A stretch of DNA of 12,753 nucleotides from an uncultured Erysipelotrichaceae bacterium (GCA_902796465.1 CADBPK010000197.1:1-12753); one strand, 5' to 3'. Positions 1 through 7,275 are shown, counted from the stretch's first letter. The notes: generated by a model not told the origin, from the sequence alone. Numbers and translations: made by a program.

Positions 1-186
1 ACAAGGATCCGGAACGGGGAAACTGTCGAAATTACGCTGAAGGATGATGCCTGTACGCTTTTCGCCAGTACGATGGACGGAAGTCTCTCAAATGAGATCA
101 GCCTGGATGACTCTCTTATTCAGAAGAAAACGCTGACGACGAAAGGCGGATTTGCGAAAGTCAGTTACCCTGTCATAGAGCAGTAG
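1..186 (+). CDS. C-terminal end of an unrecognised protein (partial)
   Basis: An open frame runs from the first base to a TAG stop at 184-186, giving 61 residues that end in SYPVIEQ. The start lies outside the window. The fragment alternates short hydrophobic stretches with polar residues (for example VEITLKDDACTLFASTM), which suggests a beta-rich C-terminal domain. It has no membrane segment and no motif I recognise. The next gene starts 26 bases downstream on the same strand with its own ribosome binding site, so the two may be cotranscribed. I cannot assign a function. The coding call rests on the uninterrupted frame, ordinary codon use and the fit with the next gene. Confidence 0.6.
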   Translation, partial: TRIRNGETVEITLKDDACTLFASTMDGSLSNEISLDDSLIQKKTLTTKGGFAKVSYPVIEQ

Positions 187-212
187 GAAGCAGGCAAAAA
201 CGAGGTAAGAAT

Positions 213-830
213 ATGATTTACGATATTACCCAGCCTTTATTTGAATGCACCGTTTATCCCGGTGACACAAAACCGCAGAAACGCCGCGTACAGGATATGG
301 ACAAGGGTGATCTTTACAATCTGACGGATATATCCTTATGCGTCCATAACGGCACGCATGTCGATGCACCCCTGCATTTTTACAGGAATGGAAAAGGTAT
401 AGACCGGATCCCGCTTGCGCGTATGATCGGTCCGGCTTATGTGGCAGAACATAATGGTATGGTGTCCGCGGAAGACGCTGAACGGATATGGAAAACAGCA
501 GGAGAAAAATGTGCGGGAGCACAGAAAAAGATCCTGATCAAAGGTGACGCAGTCATTACAGCCGGCGCGGCACAGGTATTTGCGCAGAAACAGATCGACC
601 TGATCGGCAATGAATCCCAGTCCGTCGGGCCGGTGGATGCGCCGATGGAAGTGCATCTGATCCTGCTTGGGGCTGAAGTCGTGCTGCTGGAAGGCATCGT
701 TCTGAAAGATGTGCCGGAAGGTGTCTATTTTCTAAACTGTGCCCCTTTGAACCTGAAAGATACGGACGGATCGCCATGCCGGGCAGTCCTGCTGGAATAT
801 ACAGGAGGACAGGATCATGGAGATCAGTAA
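213..830 (+). CDS. Cyclase family protein (arylformamidase/KynB-like metal hydrolase)
   Basis: The 205-residue product belongs to the cyclase family (PF04199), which includes kynurenine formamidase and other metal-dependent amide or ester hydrolases. The family metal-binding motif HxGTHxDAPxHF is intact at residues 45-56 (H45, H49, D51, H55). The N-terminus has the usual D-I-(S/T)-x-P-(L/I) opening (YDITQPLF). The C-terminal part keeps the expected H148 in VHLILL, E160 and the closing segment around residues 170-195. Length is normal for the family. The start at 213 is preceded by GAGGT at a suitable distance. The 3' end overlaps the next gene by 14 bases, suggesting translational coupling. 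The substrate is not evident: no tryptophan-degradation genes are nearby, so calling it kynurenine formamidase would be unsafe. It is probably cytoplasmic, as no signal peptide is seen. Confidence 0.88.
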   Translation: MIYDITQPLFECTVYPGDTKPQKRRVQDMDKGDLYNLTDISLCVHNGTHVDAPLHFYRNGKGIDRIPLARMIGPAYVAEHNGMVSAEDAERIWKTAGEKCAGAQKKILIKGDAVITAGAAQVFAQKQIDLIGNESQSVGPVDAPMEVHLILLGAEVVLLEGIVLKDVPEGVYFLNCAPLNLKDTDGSPCRAVLLEYTGGQDHGDQ

Positions 831-1233
831 ACTGACTTTGAAAGAGCTCCAGCCTTCCCAGTTTTATATTTCAGAGGCAAAGCTGTCCGCTGTTGAAAGC
901 TGGTTTGATCCATGCGATCTTTCCGGCTTTGAACCGATACCCGTCAAGATTCTGGATGGCATCCCGGTCATGACAGACGGTCATACGCATGCAGCGGCTG
1001 CGCTCCGGGCAGGACTGGTATCCGTCCCATTAATTGCCGATCCCGATGATCTGGACTGGGATATGTACCGGGAATGTGTATGGGAATGCAGGAACCGGGG
1101 TGTCAATACCCCTGAAGACCTGCTTGCCAGGATCATCTCCGAAACAGAATATAAGGAGAAATGGGATGCCTGGTGTGATGAAATGCAGGAAGCAGTCCTG
1201 CGGAAAAGAGCTGAACAAAAGATTTCCGGATAA
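817..1233 (+). CDS. Small ParB/sulfiredoxin-fold domain protein
   Basis: This 138-residue protein resembles the small stand-alone ParB N-terminal-like proteins of Bacillota. Residues about 9-72 give the fold signature: a LQPSQFYIS opening, then IPVKILDGIPVMTDGHTHAA, then ALRAGLVSVPLI. The central motif at residues 53-66 is normally TDGHTR-A-x-A-A, but here histidine replaces the arginine (H58). The C-terminal part (about 75-138) is helical and charged, with no DNA-binding helix-turn-helix like that of true ParB, so a role in plasmid or chromosome partition is unlikely. The start is supported by a GGAGG at about 803-807. It overlaps the cyclase gene by 14 bases, so the two are probably made together. 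Members of this group have no established function, and nucleotide binding is only inferred from the fold. Confidence 0.7.
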   Translation: MEISKLTLKELQPSQFYISEAKLSAVESWFDPCDLSGFEPIPVKILDGIPVMTDGHTHAAAALRAGLVSVPLIADPDDLDWDMYRECVWECRNRGVNTPEDLLARIISETEYKEKWDAWCDEMQEAVLRKRAEQKISG

Positions 1234-1270
1234 AAAAAGCATCTGCTTGTGTATATTTCGGGAATTTCTG

Positions 1271-1290
1271 CTTTGTTACGCAAAGTAACA
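1271..1290. promoter_or_regulatory. Nested inverted repeats upstream of the XRE gene (candidate operator)
   Basis: TGTTAC (1274-1279) and GTAACA (1285-1290) form a perfect 6-base inverted repeat around a 5-base spacer. CTTTG (1271-1275) and CAAAG (1281-1285) form a second, overlapping one. The element lies about 80 bases before the regulator start. A weak promoter-like pair follows it (TTGTTC at 1311-1316, 18-base spacer, TAAGAT at 1335-1340). An operator for autoregulation is an inference. No T-run follows, so it is not a terminator. Confidence 0.3.
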
Positions 1291-1369
1291 GGAATGTCAC
1301 ATCCCGTCCCTTGTTCCGCGGCGGATGGAGATTCTAAGATGAAGCCGGATACATAAGGAGGTATTCATA

Positions 1370-1945
1370 ATGACATTCGGAGAAAAACTGAAAGAAGCGA
1401 GAAAGGAAGCCGGCCTCACACAGGAACAGCTTGCGGAGAAACTCAGCGTATCCAGATCTGCTGTAGCGAAATGGGAAGCAGACAGCGGTATGCCTGATGT
1501 CAGCAACCTGAAAGCCATGTCACAGCTGCTTTCTGTCAGTCTGGATTATCTGCTCGATGATGATGAAAAGCTCAGCTTCAATGAGACAAAAGAAGCGGTC
1601 GATCTGGATTCTTTTGAAAAAACCGGGAAATGCCGGGACAAAAAAGATGCGGCTGTCTATGCGAAATTCAAAGATGCGGACGCAATATATCCCCTGATCC
1701 GGCATAAGAAAAAGAATAAAGTTGAATCCATTGTTGATTTTCTGGTACAGCCCGGCATCATCCAGCTGACAGACTACATAAATGATATGTCCGGTTACTA
1801 TCTGGTTGAGAAAGACCGGAAACAGATGCTGGTCAGGGTATCCAATGATTTCATTACATCCTGCGAACTGGCAGACAAGGTGGATCCCGGGAAATTCTAT
1901 TACGGAAAATATGTTTTCCGGAAAGCAGCCTATCAGCTGATCTGA
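1370..1945 (+). CDS. XRE/Cro-C1 family transcriptional regulator with unassigned C-terminal domain
   Basis: This 191-residue protein starts with a standard XRE helix-turn-helix (residues about 4-62): LKEARKEAGLTQEQLAEKL, then VSRSAVAKWEADSGMPDVSNL as the recognition region, then LLSVSLDYLL. A linker at about 63-100 leads to a C-terminal part (about 100-191) with charged and aromatic residues that I cannot place in a family. It has no transmembrane segment, unlike many XRE proteins of this group. The start is certain: AAGGAGG lies just before the ATG. It stands alone, with 136 bases before it and 72 after, and a palindrome upstream. It probably acts as a local repressor, and its target is unknown. 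The C-terminal half may sense a ligand or mediate oligomerisation, but that is inference. Confidence 0.88.
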   Translation: MTFGEKLKEARKEAGLTQEQLAEKLSVSRSAVAKWEADSGMPDVSNLKAMSQLLSVSLDYLLDDDEKLSFNETKEAVDLDSFEKTGKCRDKKDAAVYAKFKDADAIYPLIRHKKKNKVESIVDFLVQPGIIQLTDYINDMSGYYLVEKDRKQMLVRVSNDFITSCELADKVDPGKFYYGKYVFRKAAYQLI

Positions 1946-2017
1946 TCTGAACTGCTGTGATTTATGTAAACAATACTGTATGGATATGCTTGATGTCATA
2001 TCCCGGAGGAATGAATC

Positions 2018-2476
2018 ATGACAATTGAAATCCGCCCCTATACAAAAGAAAGAATCGATGATGTTCTCCGTTTTGAACGTGATCTCCGGAAAGAAGAAGA
2101 CTTCTGGGGATGGGAGATCAACGATCAGTATATTACGGATGTCAAAGCCAGTTTTGAAGATCCTTCTTTCGGAGATTCTGTTTCCCTGCTCGCCTATGCC
2201 GGTGACAGGGTCGTCGGAAGGATCGATTCCTCGATGATCAAAAGTCATTTTGACGGATCTGTCAAAGCCTATCTGGACTGGATCTGTGTATTGAAAAGTT
2301 TCCGGCATCAGGGTGCTGCCCGGAGCTTGCTGAAGGAGCTGAAAAGAATCCTGAAAGAAAAAGGCATCACAACGCTGATCGCGCTGACAGCTTCGAACGA
2401 TGAAGCACAGCGGTTTTACAGGAATATTCCCGATTCGAAAATGGGAGATATCGGCATCTGGATCGATATTCGATGA
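2018..2476 (+). CDS. GNAT family N-acetyltransferase
   Basis: The 152-residue product has the GNAT fold order. An N-terminal strand and helix (IEIRPYTKERIDDVLRFERD) are followed by the central strand region LLAYAGDRVVGRID (about 58-70). Motif A at residues about 86-105 contains FRHQGAARSLL, matching the acetyl-CoA pyrophosphate-binding Q/RxxGxG/A loop. It ends with the C-terminal EAQRFYRNI segment (about 129-137), equivalent to the usual A-x-x-F-Y-x-x-x-G-F. It transfers an acetyl group from acetyl-CoA to an amine, and the substrate cannot be read from sequence. The start is supported by GGAGG upstream. The closeness of XRE and AraC-GyrI regulators hints at a stress or drug-response setting but does not prove it. 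The protein is slightly short at the C-terminus. Confidence 0.85.
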   Translation: MTIEIRPYTKERIDDVLRFERDLRKEEDFWGWEINDQYITDVKASFEDPSFGDSVSLLAYAGDRVVGRIDSSMIKSHFDGSVKAYLDWICVLKSFRHQGAARSLLKELKRILKEKGITTLIALTASNDEAQRFYRNIPDSKMGDIGIWIDIR

Positions 2477-2575
2477 AGATCCGCAAAAGATACGGGACAA
2501 AACGGAACAGGAACTGACAGGACGAGTAATATTATCCTTTCTACAATAAAAGCATCAGAGAAAGGAGGTCTGACG

Positions 2576-3472
2576 ATGGAATGGCTGACATGCATCCGCA
2601 GGGCGATCAATTACATGGAAAACCATCTTGACGATGATATTCGTGTACAGGATGTTGCCCGCGAGGTATATATTTCCCCTTTCTTTCTGCAGAAAGGATT
2701 CTCCCTGATGACCGGATACGGCATCGGGGAATATATCCGTAACAGGAGGCTGTATCAGGCTGCGCTCGACCTGCTCGGAACAGACGACAAAGTAATCGAC
2801 ATTGCACTGCGTTACGGATATGAAACACCTGAAAGCTTCACAAAAGCGTTCTCACGGTTTCACGGGGCTTCCCCTTCCCAGATCCGCTCAGGAAGCGCAC
2901 CGGTCAGGACTTTTCTTCCTCTGACCATCAGCGTGCAGATGCAGGGAGGTAATCAGATGGACTATACGATCACAACAATGTTTCCGTTCAGAGTCATAGG
3001 ATTTGAGAGAATCTTTGACAACGAAACTGCTTATGAAAAGATCCCCATGTTCTGGGATGAGATCACTGAAAAGTATGCAGTCAATGTATATGCCGGAAAT
3101 CCGCCGGCAAATGCCTTTGAGAAAGCTGTCATGGAAAACGGTATCGGGGAATACGGCATCTGTATCGATGATATCGGGGAAAACCGTTTCCGTTATCTGA
3201 TCGCCGGAAAGTACACCGGCGGTGAAGTTCCGGAAGGAATGGTGCTTTATGACTTTCCGGGCGGGTTATGGGCTGTATTCAATTGTATCGGACCGCTTCC
3301 GCAGTCGCTGCAGAGCGTGAACACCAGGATCTTCCGTGAATGGCTGCCGGGAAACGGAGAATATGAACTCGGCGGGAATGCCAATGTGGAATGGTATGAC
3401 TGCATTCATGGCAAACCATCCGATCCGGACTACCGCAGCGCGATCTGGATCCCCGTAAAGAAAAAAGGATAA
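2576..3472 (+). CDS. AraC family regulator fused to a GyrI-like effector-binding domain
   Basis: This 298-residue one-component regulator has two parts. Residues about 5-108 form an AraC/XylS DNA-binding domain with two helix-turn-helices: VQDVAREVYISPFFLQKGF (about 24-42), and KVIDIALRYGYETPESFTKA followed by FSRFHGASPSQIR (about 72-104). Residues about 128-296 form a GyrI-like (SoxS/Rob/BmrR-type) ligand-binding domain, with the start MDYTITTMFPFRVIGFERI, the central WAVFNCIGPLPQSLQS segment, and the closing VEWYDCIHGKP with E272 and WIPVKK. This is the architecture of Rob-like regulators that sense hydrophobic cations or drugs. An AAAGGAGG precedes the ATG at good distance. It ends at a strong terminator. 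Targets could be the flanking GNAT and radical SAM genes, but no binding site is identified. Confidence 0.93.
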   Translation: MEWLTCIRRAINYMENHLDDDIRVQDVAREVYISPFFLQKGFSLMTGYGIGEYIRNRRLYQAALDLLGTDDKVIDIALRYGYETPESFTKAFSRFHGASPSQIRSGSAPVRTFLPLTISVQMQGGNQMDYTITTMFPFRVIGFERIFDNETAYEKIPMFWDEITEKYAVNVYAGNPPANAFEKAVMENGIGEYGICIDDIGENRFRYLIAGKYTGGEVPEGMVLYDFPGGLWAVFNCIGPLPQSLQSVNTRIFREWLPGNGEYELGGNANVEWYDCIHGKPSDPDYRSAIWIPVKKKG

Positions 3473-3478
3473 CTGACA

Positions 3479-3511
3479 AAAACCATCTCCACTTGTCCGG
3501 GAGATGGTTTT
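3479..3511 (+). terminator. Rho-independent terminator after the AraC-GyrI gene
   Basis: A perfect 12-base stem (AAAACCATCTCC at 3479-3490 with GGAGATGGTTTT at 3500-3511) encloses a 9-base loop. The T residues are partly inside the stem. It begins 7 bases after the stop codon and separates the regulator from the downstream radical SAM gene. Confidence 0.85.
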
Positions 3512-3541
3512 CACTTATGCTTTTAGCGGGAGGTCATATTC

Positions 3542-4588
3542 ATGATGATCAGGAAACTGAATCTTGTAACAGACCTGTATGGCTGCCCGAACCGGTGCAT
3601 GCACTGCTGGCTTGGACATATGCCCAACAGAAAAATGGAAGAAGACGCAGATCTTTTCATCATGGATTATTTTTCTCCGTATGCTGAAAAAATCGCTTTC
3701 TACAGCTGGCTGCGGGAGCCTGATTTCTGCGAGGGCTATGCAGAAAGATGGAAGCGGGATTTGTCCATTTCCAAAAATACTGTGCCGGAACGGTTTGAAC
3801 TGGCAAGTTTCTGGCGGATCGTACGTGATGAGTCTTATATCCCCTTTCTGAAATCTGTGGATGTCAAGAAAGTCCAGCTGACGTTTTTCGGGCTGGAAGA
3901 AACGCAGGATCGTTATGTCGGCAGAAAAGGAGCTTACGCGGAAATACTGAAAGCTTCTGATCTTCTGATTGAAAACGGAATCATACCCCGCTGGCAATGC
4001 TTCATCAACGAAGAAAACAAAGAAGAAATCGTTTCCCTTTACCGCATGGCACAGAAGAACAGGAAGGAACAATGCCCGGAACTGGAATTTTTCGTTCATG
4101 AAGGAACATGCGACGGTGAAAACAGAAAACTGTATCCGATCCGGATCAGGAAACAGAATATCCCGGAAGAACTGATACCGGTGTATCTGGAATATGAAGA
4201 GGTCATGGAAGAGAAGAAATGCTGTGAAATACTGCAGAAAGATGCATCTGTGCCAAAGTTTCCGCTTACAGATGAGATCACGCTCAACATTTCCAATACC
4301 TATGATGTATACTTCAATTTAACGCATATGACGGAACCGTGGATCATAGGAAATCTGAAAACAGAAAAACCGGAGATCCTGATTCCGCGTATCATAAACG
4401 GAGATACATTTGCCCTGAACGCTCTTGCAGAAACCTCATGGCAGAAGCTGGCGGAAGAGTTCGGTAATTTCAATTCAGACCGTGCATTCCGGGAGGAAGA
4501 TTACCGTATGTACCTCATAAACAGCTACCTTGATCAGTACATGCAGAAACAAAAACCGGAGGAAGCATATGATCCAGTACAGCAGTGA
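3542..4588 (+). CDS. Radical SAM protein
   Basis: This 348-residue protein has the radical SAM CxxxCxxC motif near its N-terminus (C15, C19, C22 in GCPNRCMHCW), which binds a 4Fe-4S cluster and S-adenosylmethionine. Residues about 105-145 include VQLTFFGLEETQDRYVGRKG and AYAEILKAS, typical of the strand and helix where other radical SAM enzymes place G-x-E and H-D-x-x-x-G motifs. The C-terminal half has scattered cysteines (for example C178, C190, C227, C228) but no clear CxxC pattern of a SPASM or twitch domain, so one cluster is expected. GGGAGGT precedes the ATG. An ATG-ATG pair makes 3542 or 3545 possible starts. It lies after a terminator, so it likely has its own promoter. Its end overlaps the next GNAT start by 20 bases. 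No precursor-peptide ORF was seen beside it, and its substrate is unknown. Confidence 0.88.
   Translation: MMIRKLNLVTDLYGCPNRCMHCWLGHMPNRKMEEDADLFIMDYFSPYAEKIAFYSWLREPDFCEGYAERWKRDLSISKNTVPERFELASFWRIVRDESYIPFLKSVDVKKVQLTFFGLEETQDRYVGRKGAYAEILKASDLLIENGIIPRWQCFINEENKEEIVSLYRMAQKNRKEQCPELEFFVHEGTCDGENRKLYPIRIRKQNIPEELIPVYLEYEEVMEEKKCCEILQKDASVPKFPLTDEITLNISNTYDVYFNLTHMTEPWIIGNLKTEKPEILIPRIINGDTFALNALAETSWQKLAEEFGNFNSDRAFREEDYRMYLINSYLDQYMQKQKPEEAYDPVQQ
4558..4562 (+). promoter_or_regulatory. Ribosome binding site deciding the start of the second GNAT
   Basis: GGAGG lies inside the end of the radical SAM gene, 6 bases before the ATG at 4569. An upstream in-frame ATG at 4530 lacks a comparable site and would add 13 basic residues outside the GNAT fold. 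The site supports 4569 and implies translational coupling. Confidence 0.8.
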
Positions 4589-5000
4589 ACGTTTGTCTTC
4601 GAAAGAATATATCGGTTTTCTCAGACATAGCGATCTGGGATCCCAGTATCCTGCCGAAAGATTTGAAGAGAGAATCACGAAATTATTAAAAAACGCTTCC
4701 ATATCACTGACCGCAAGAGATGAAAAAGAAACTCTTATAGGCGTCCTGCTGGGACTGACGGATTTTGCTTACTGGCTGTATATCACAGACCTGGGAGTGG
4801 CAAGAAATTATGAACGTCAGGGAATCGGCACAAACCTTATGCGTATGGCACTGCAGAGTGCCGGAGGTGAAAAAGATATCACTGTTTATCTTACCGCAAA
4901 TGAAAAGGCAATACCCTTCTATGAAAAACTGGGAATGAAAAAAGCCGGGGATGTCATGCAGTACAGCAATGCAGAATGGACTGACTTTACTGTACGCTGA
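4569..5000 (+). CDS. GNAT family N-acetyltransferase, coupled to the radical SAM gene
   Basis: With the start at 4569 the protein has 143 residues. The GNAT pattern is clear: LIGVLLGLTDFAYWLYITDLGV (about 56-77) leads into motif A with NYERQGIGTNLM (80-91), where R83-Q84-G85-I86-G87 is the acetyl-CoA loop. The C-terminal VYLTANEKAIPFYEKLGMKKAG (about 106-127) matches the terminal strand-helix with the FYEKLGM signature. This form resembles the small stand-alone GNATs of Bacillota. It begins inside the last codons of the radical SAM gene, so the two are very likely expressed together and may act on the same molecule or pathway. That link is inference. The following gene is 38 bases downstream and has only a weak ribosome binding site. 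Confidence 0.88.
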   Translation: MIQYSSERLSSKEYIGFLRHSDLGSQYPAERFEERITKLLKNASISLTARDEKETLIGVLLGLTDFAYWLYITDLGVARNYERQGIGTNLMRMALQSAGGEKDITVYLTANEKAIPFYEKLGMKKAGDVMQYSNAEWTDFTVR

Positions 5001-5038
5001 GACAATCCATATTTGGAAATACAAAAGAGAAACTGATT

Positions 5039-6091
5039 ATGACAACGATTGAGAAAGAAATATTCAAAAGAAAAAGGATCCTGAAAGAACTGCTGGTGCC
5101 TTACGGTTTCATTGAAGAAAGCAGCGGCTTTGCTTATTCCAAAAGTATGATGGACGGCTCATTTACCGCAGAGATCAGAGTCGGCGCAGAAGGCTGTATA
5201 ACCGGTAAAGTGATCGATGCGGAAACCGGCGAAGAATATACGAATTACCGTACAGGAAATACTGCCGGTTCCTTTTCCGGCAAAGTACGGGAAGAATATA
5301 CCGGCATTCTGGAAGATATCGCGGAAAAATGCTGCGTAAAGGAATTCTTTATTGAACCTCAAAGCAACCGGATCACGGAAGAGATCGGACACAGATACGG
5401 CGTTCTTCCTGAATTTCTCTGGTCACGTTTTCCCGGTTACGGCGTTTTCCGGAAGGAAGCAGGCGGGAAATGGTTCGGCATTATCATGAATATCGGAAAA
5501 GAGAAACTGATTCCTGATGAAAGCGGCGAAATTGAGATCCTGAACATCAAACTGGACAAACAGGTTCCCGTTTATCTGCGGAAAGAGCATATCTTTCCTT
5601 CCTGGCATCTCAGCAAAAAAAGCTGGGTCACCGTCATCCTCGATGACAGCCTGAGCGATGAAGAAATACTGAATCTGGTGGATATCAGTTATAAAAACGC
5701 TTCCGCTGCCGGTGAATGGATCATCCCGGCAAACCCGAAATACTATGATGTAGTCAATGCGTTCAACGATACTGATACGATCCTCTGGAAACAGTCTTCC
5801 AATATTCATCCGGGAGATATCGTTTATCTGTATGTCGCCGCACCATATTCCGCTGTCCTCTTTGCCTGTGAAGTAACGGAGACTGATATCCCGTACACAT
5901 TCAGGAATAAAGATCTGTCAATGAAAAAAGTCATGCGGATCCGTCTGCTGCATCGCTATGATAAAAACTTGTTCACATTTGCGGTGCTCGGCAGGTACGG
6001 CATCAATGCCGTACGAGGACCGCGCAGGATAACGGAAAAGCTGAGCAGTGACCTGAAAGCGGAATACAAGGAAAAAGAAATTAAAAACTGA
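5039..6091 (+). CDS. MmcQ/YjbR family protein with C-terminal EVE (PUA-like) domain
   Basis: The 350-residue protein has three parts. Residues about 1-106 are an N-terminal region often seen before MmcQ domains (KRILKELLVPYGFIEES; FTAEIRVGAEGCITGKVIDAETGEEYTNYR), whose function I do not know. Residues about 112-220 are an MmcQ/YjbR (CyaY-like fold) domain: YGVLPEFLWSRFPGYGVFR, GKWFGIIMNIGKEKL, EILNIKLD, HLSKKSWVTVILDDSLSDEEI, LVDISY. Residues about 226-325 look like an EVE/PUA-like domain: EWIIPANPKYYDVVNAF, then TILWKQSSNIHPGDIVYLYV, then APYSAVLFACEVTETDIPY. EVE domains bind modified bases in DNA or RNA. The MmcQ domain is described as DNA-binding, largely by annotation. The ribosome binding site is weak (AAGAGA). 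The gene ends in a bidirectional terminator that includes its stop codon. The role is unknown; a nucleic-acid-recognition job is inferred. Confidence 0.83.
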   Translation: MTTIEKEIFKRKRILKELLVPYGFIEESSGFAYSKSMMDGSFTAEIRVGAEGCITGKVIDAETGEEYTNYRTGNTAGSFSGKVREEYTGILEDIAEKCCVKEFFIEPQSNRITEEIGHRYGVLPEFLWSRFPGYGVFRKEAGGKWFGIIMNIGKEKLIPDESGEIEILNIKLDKQVPVYLRKEHIFPSWHLSKKSWVTVILDDSLSDEEILNLVDISYKNASAAGEWIIPANPKYYDVVNAFNDTDTILWKQSSNIHPGDIVYLYVAAPYSAVLFACEVTETDIPYTFRNKDLSMKKVMRIRLLHRYDKNLFTFAVLGRYGINAVRGPRRITEKLSSDLKAEYKEKEIKN

Positions 6092-6111
6092 AGCCCGAAA
6101 GCTTCAGTTTT
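6084..6111. terminator. Bidirectional intrinsic terminator between convergent genes
   Basis: A perfect 11-base stem (AAAACTGAAGC at 6084-6094, GCTTCAGTTTT at 6101-6111) encloses a 6-base loop, CCGAAA. The A-run on one side and T-run on the other let it work on both strands. It lies between the + strand MmcQ-EVE gene, whose stop codon is within the stem, and the - strand glycerate kinase gene, which ends 11 bases away. Confidence 0.88.
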
Positions 6112-6121
6112 CATTTGGGTT

Positions 6122-7264
6122 TTACTTTGCCATATCCATGCCGGTCTTCACAAACCGGAACATGCGTACAGCACCTTCATAATACAATTCTTCAGCACGT
6201 TCAATCGCTTCTTCGATCGGCATTGGTCCGTTAACCGTTGTCATCAAAGAACAGACACCGTGTTTACAGATATCCATTGCATCTTTGCCTAACCCTCCGG
6301 ATAAGCCAAGTACAGGAACTCCTTTCGCTTTTGCATGTTCTCCGACGCCCTGCATTACTTTGCCGAAGCAGCTCTGCCAGTCTGTTCTTCCTTCACCTGT
6401 CACAACAAGGTCAACACCTTCCAGACGTTCATCAAAATGGATTAAATCAAGTACTGTTTCAATACCGGATTTCATATCTCCTTTGAGATAGACTTTTAAG
6501 GCAGCACCAAGTCCGCCGGCAGCACCTGCGCCCTGTATCGCATCACAATCAATACCGAAAGTATTTTTTATGACATCACGATAATTGCACATGCCCTTTT
6601 CCAGTTCCTTCTGCATTTCGACAGAAGCACCTTTTTGTGCACCGAATGTCCAGGTCGCTCCCTTTTCCCCGCAAAGCGGGTTGGTTACATCGCACATAAC
6701 GGTAATCTTTGTATCTGCAATTCGTTTATCCAAACCTGATACGTCGATCTTTGCAACGTTAATCAGATCTCTTCCGAATCCTTCCAGTTCCTTACCGTCT
6801 GCATCCAGGAATTTTACGCCGAGTGCTCTTGCACAGCCCATACCGCCGTCATTTGTAGCGGAGCCGCCGATAGCGATGGATATATCCCTATATCCTCTCT
6901 CCAGGGCATCAAGAATCAGCTGCCCAGTGCCGTAAGTTGTCGTATTCATCGGATTGCGTTCTTCTCTTTTGATCAAAGGCAATCCGGAAGCAGATGCCAT
7001 TTCAATGACGGCATTTTCTCCGTTGAATACACCATAGTGCGCCTTTACTGGTGTCATCAAAGGGCCGTATACCGTACATGTAACAATTTCACCATTCTCT
7101 GCAGCAATGACTGCATCAACCGTTCCTTCACCGCCATCGGCAACAGGAACACTTGAAGTATCGCATTTACCGAATACTTCTTCCGCTGCTTTCTTCAGCA
7201 GTTCCGCAGTCTTTTCACTGCTGAGACTTCCTTTGAATGAATCTGACGCAAACAATAATTTCAT
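6122..7264 (-). CDS. glxK: Glycerate kinase (type I, GlxK/GarK family)
   Basis: The 380-residue protein is a full-length type I glycerate kinase (PF02595), which phosphorylates D-glycerate with ATP, in most studied members to 2-phosphoglycerate. Motifs in order are SDSFKGSLS (7-15), PVADGGEGT (40-48), GGSATNDGGMG (133-143), CDVTNPLCG (191-199), GAQKG (208-212), GAGAAGGLG (245-253) and VTGEGRTDWQSCFGK (288-302). It is cytoplasmic. It lies 11 bases downstream of the GntP permease on the same strand, so the pair is almost certainly one operon for uptake and phosphorylation of glycerate or a precursor. The ribosome binding site is weak (GGTGAT), consistent with coupling to the permease. Base composition looks lower in GC than in the permease: 27 of 60 in 6181-6240 against 33 of 60 in 7501-7560, only two samples. 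The symbol follows family convention; garK is equally valid. Confidence 0.95.
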   Translation of the reverse strand: MKLLFASDSFKGSLSSEKTAELLKKAAEEVFGKCDTSSVPVADGGEGTVDAVIAAENGEIVTCTVYGPLMTPVKAHYGVFNGENAVIEMASASGLPLIKREERNPMNTTTYGTGQLILDALERGYRDISIAIGGSATNDGGMGCARALGVKFLDADGKELEGFGRDLINVAKIDVSGLDKRIADTKITVMCDVTNPLCGEKGATWTFGAQKGASVEMQKELEKGMCNYRDVIKNTFGIDCDAIQGAGAAGGLGAALKVYLKGDMKSGIETVLDLIHFDERLEGVDLVVTGEGRTDWQSCFGKVMQGVGEHAKAKGVPVLGLSGGLGKDAMDICKHGVCSLMTTVNGPMPIEEAIERAEELYYEGAVRMFRFVKTGMDMAK

Positions 7265-7275
7265 ATAATCACCGA

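Noticed and set aside
1520..2500. A 326-residue open frame on the minus strand
   Set aside because: It lies opposite the XRE and GNAT genes, both of which have clear motifs and ribosome binding sites. Its translation is rich in F, I, D and C with no recognisable family, as expected for an antisense shadow.
3473..3541. A small precursor peptide next to the radical SAM gene
   Set aside because: The gap is filled by a terminator and a ribosome binding site, and the 38-base gap after the GNAT is too short. No peptide ORF with a start and ribosome binding site was found.
4530..4568. An upstream start for the second GNAT, adding 13 residues
   Set aside because: The added residues are basic and outside the GNAT fold, and the ATG at 4569 has a GGAGG 6 bases before it.
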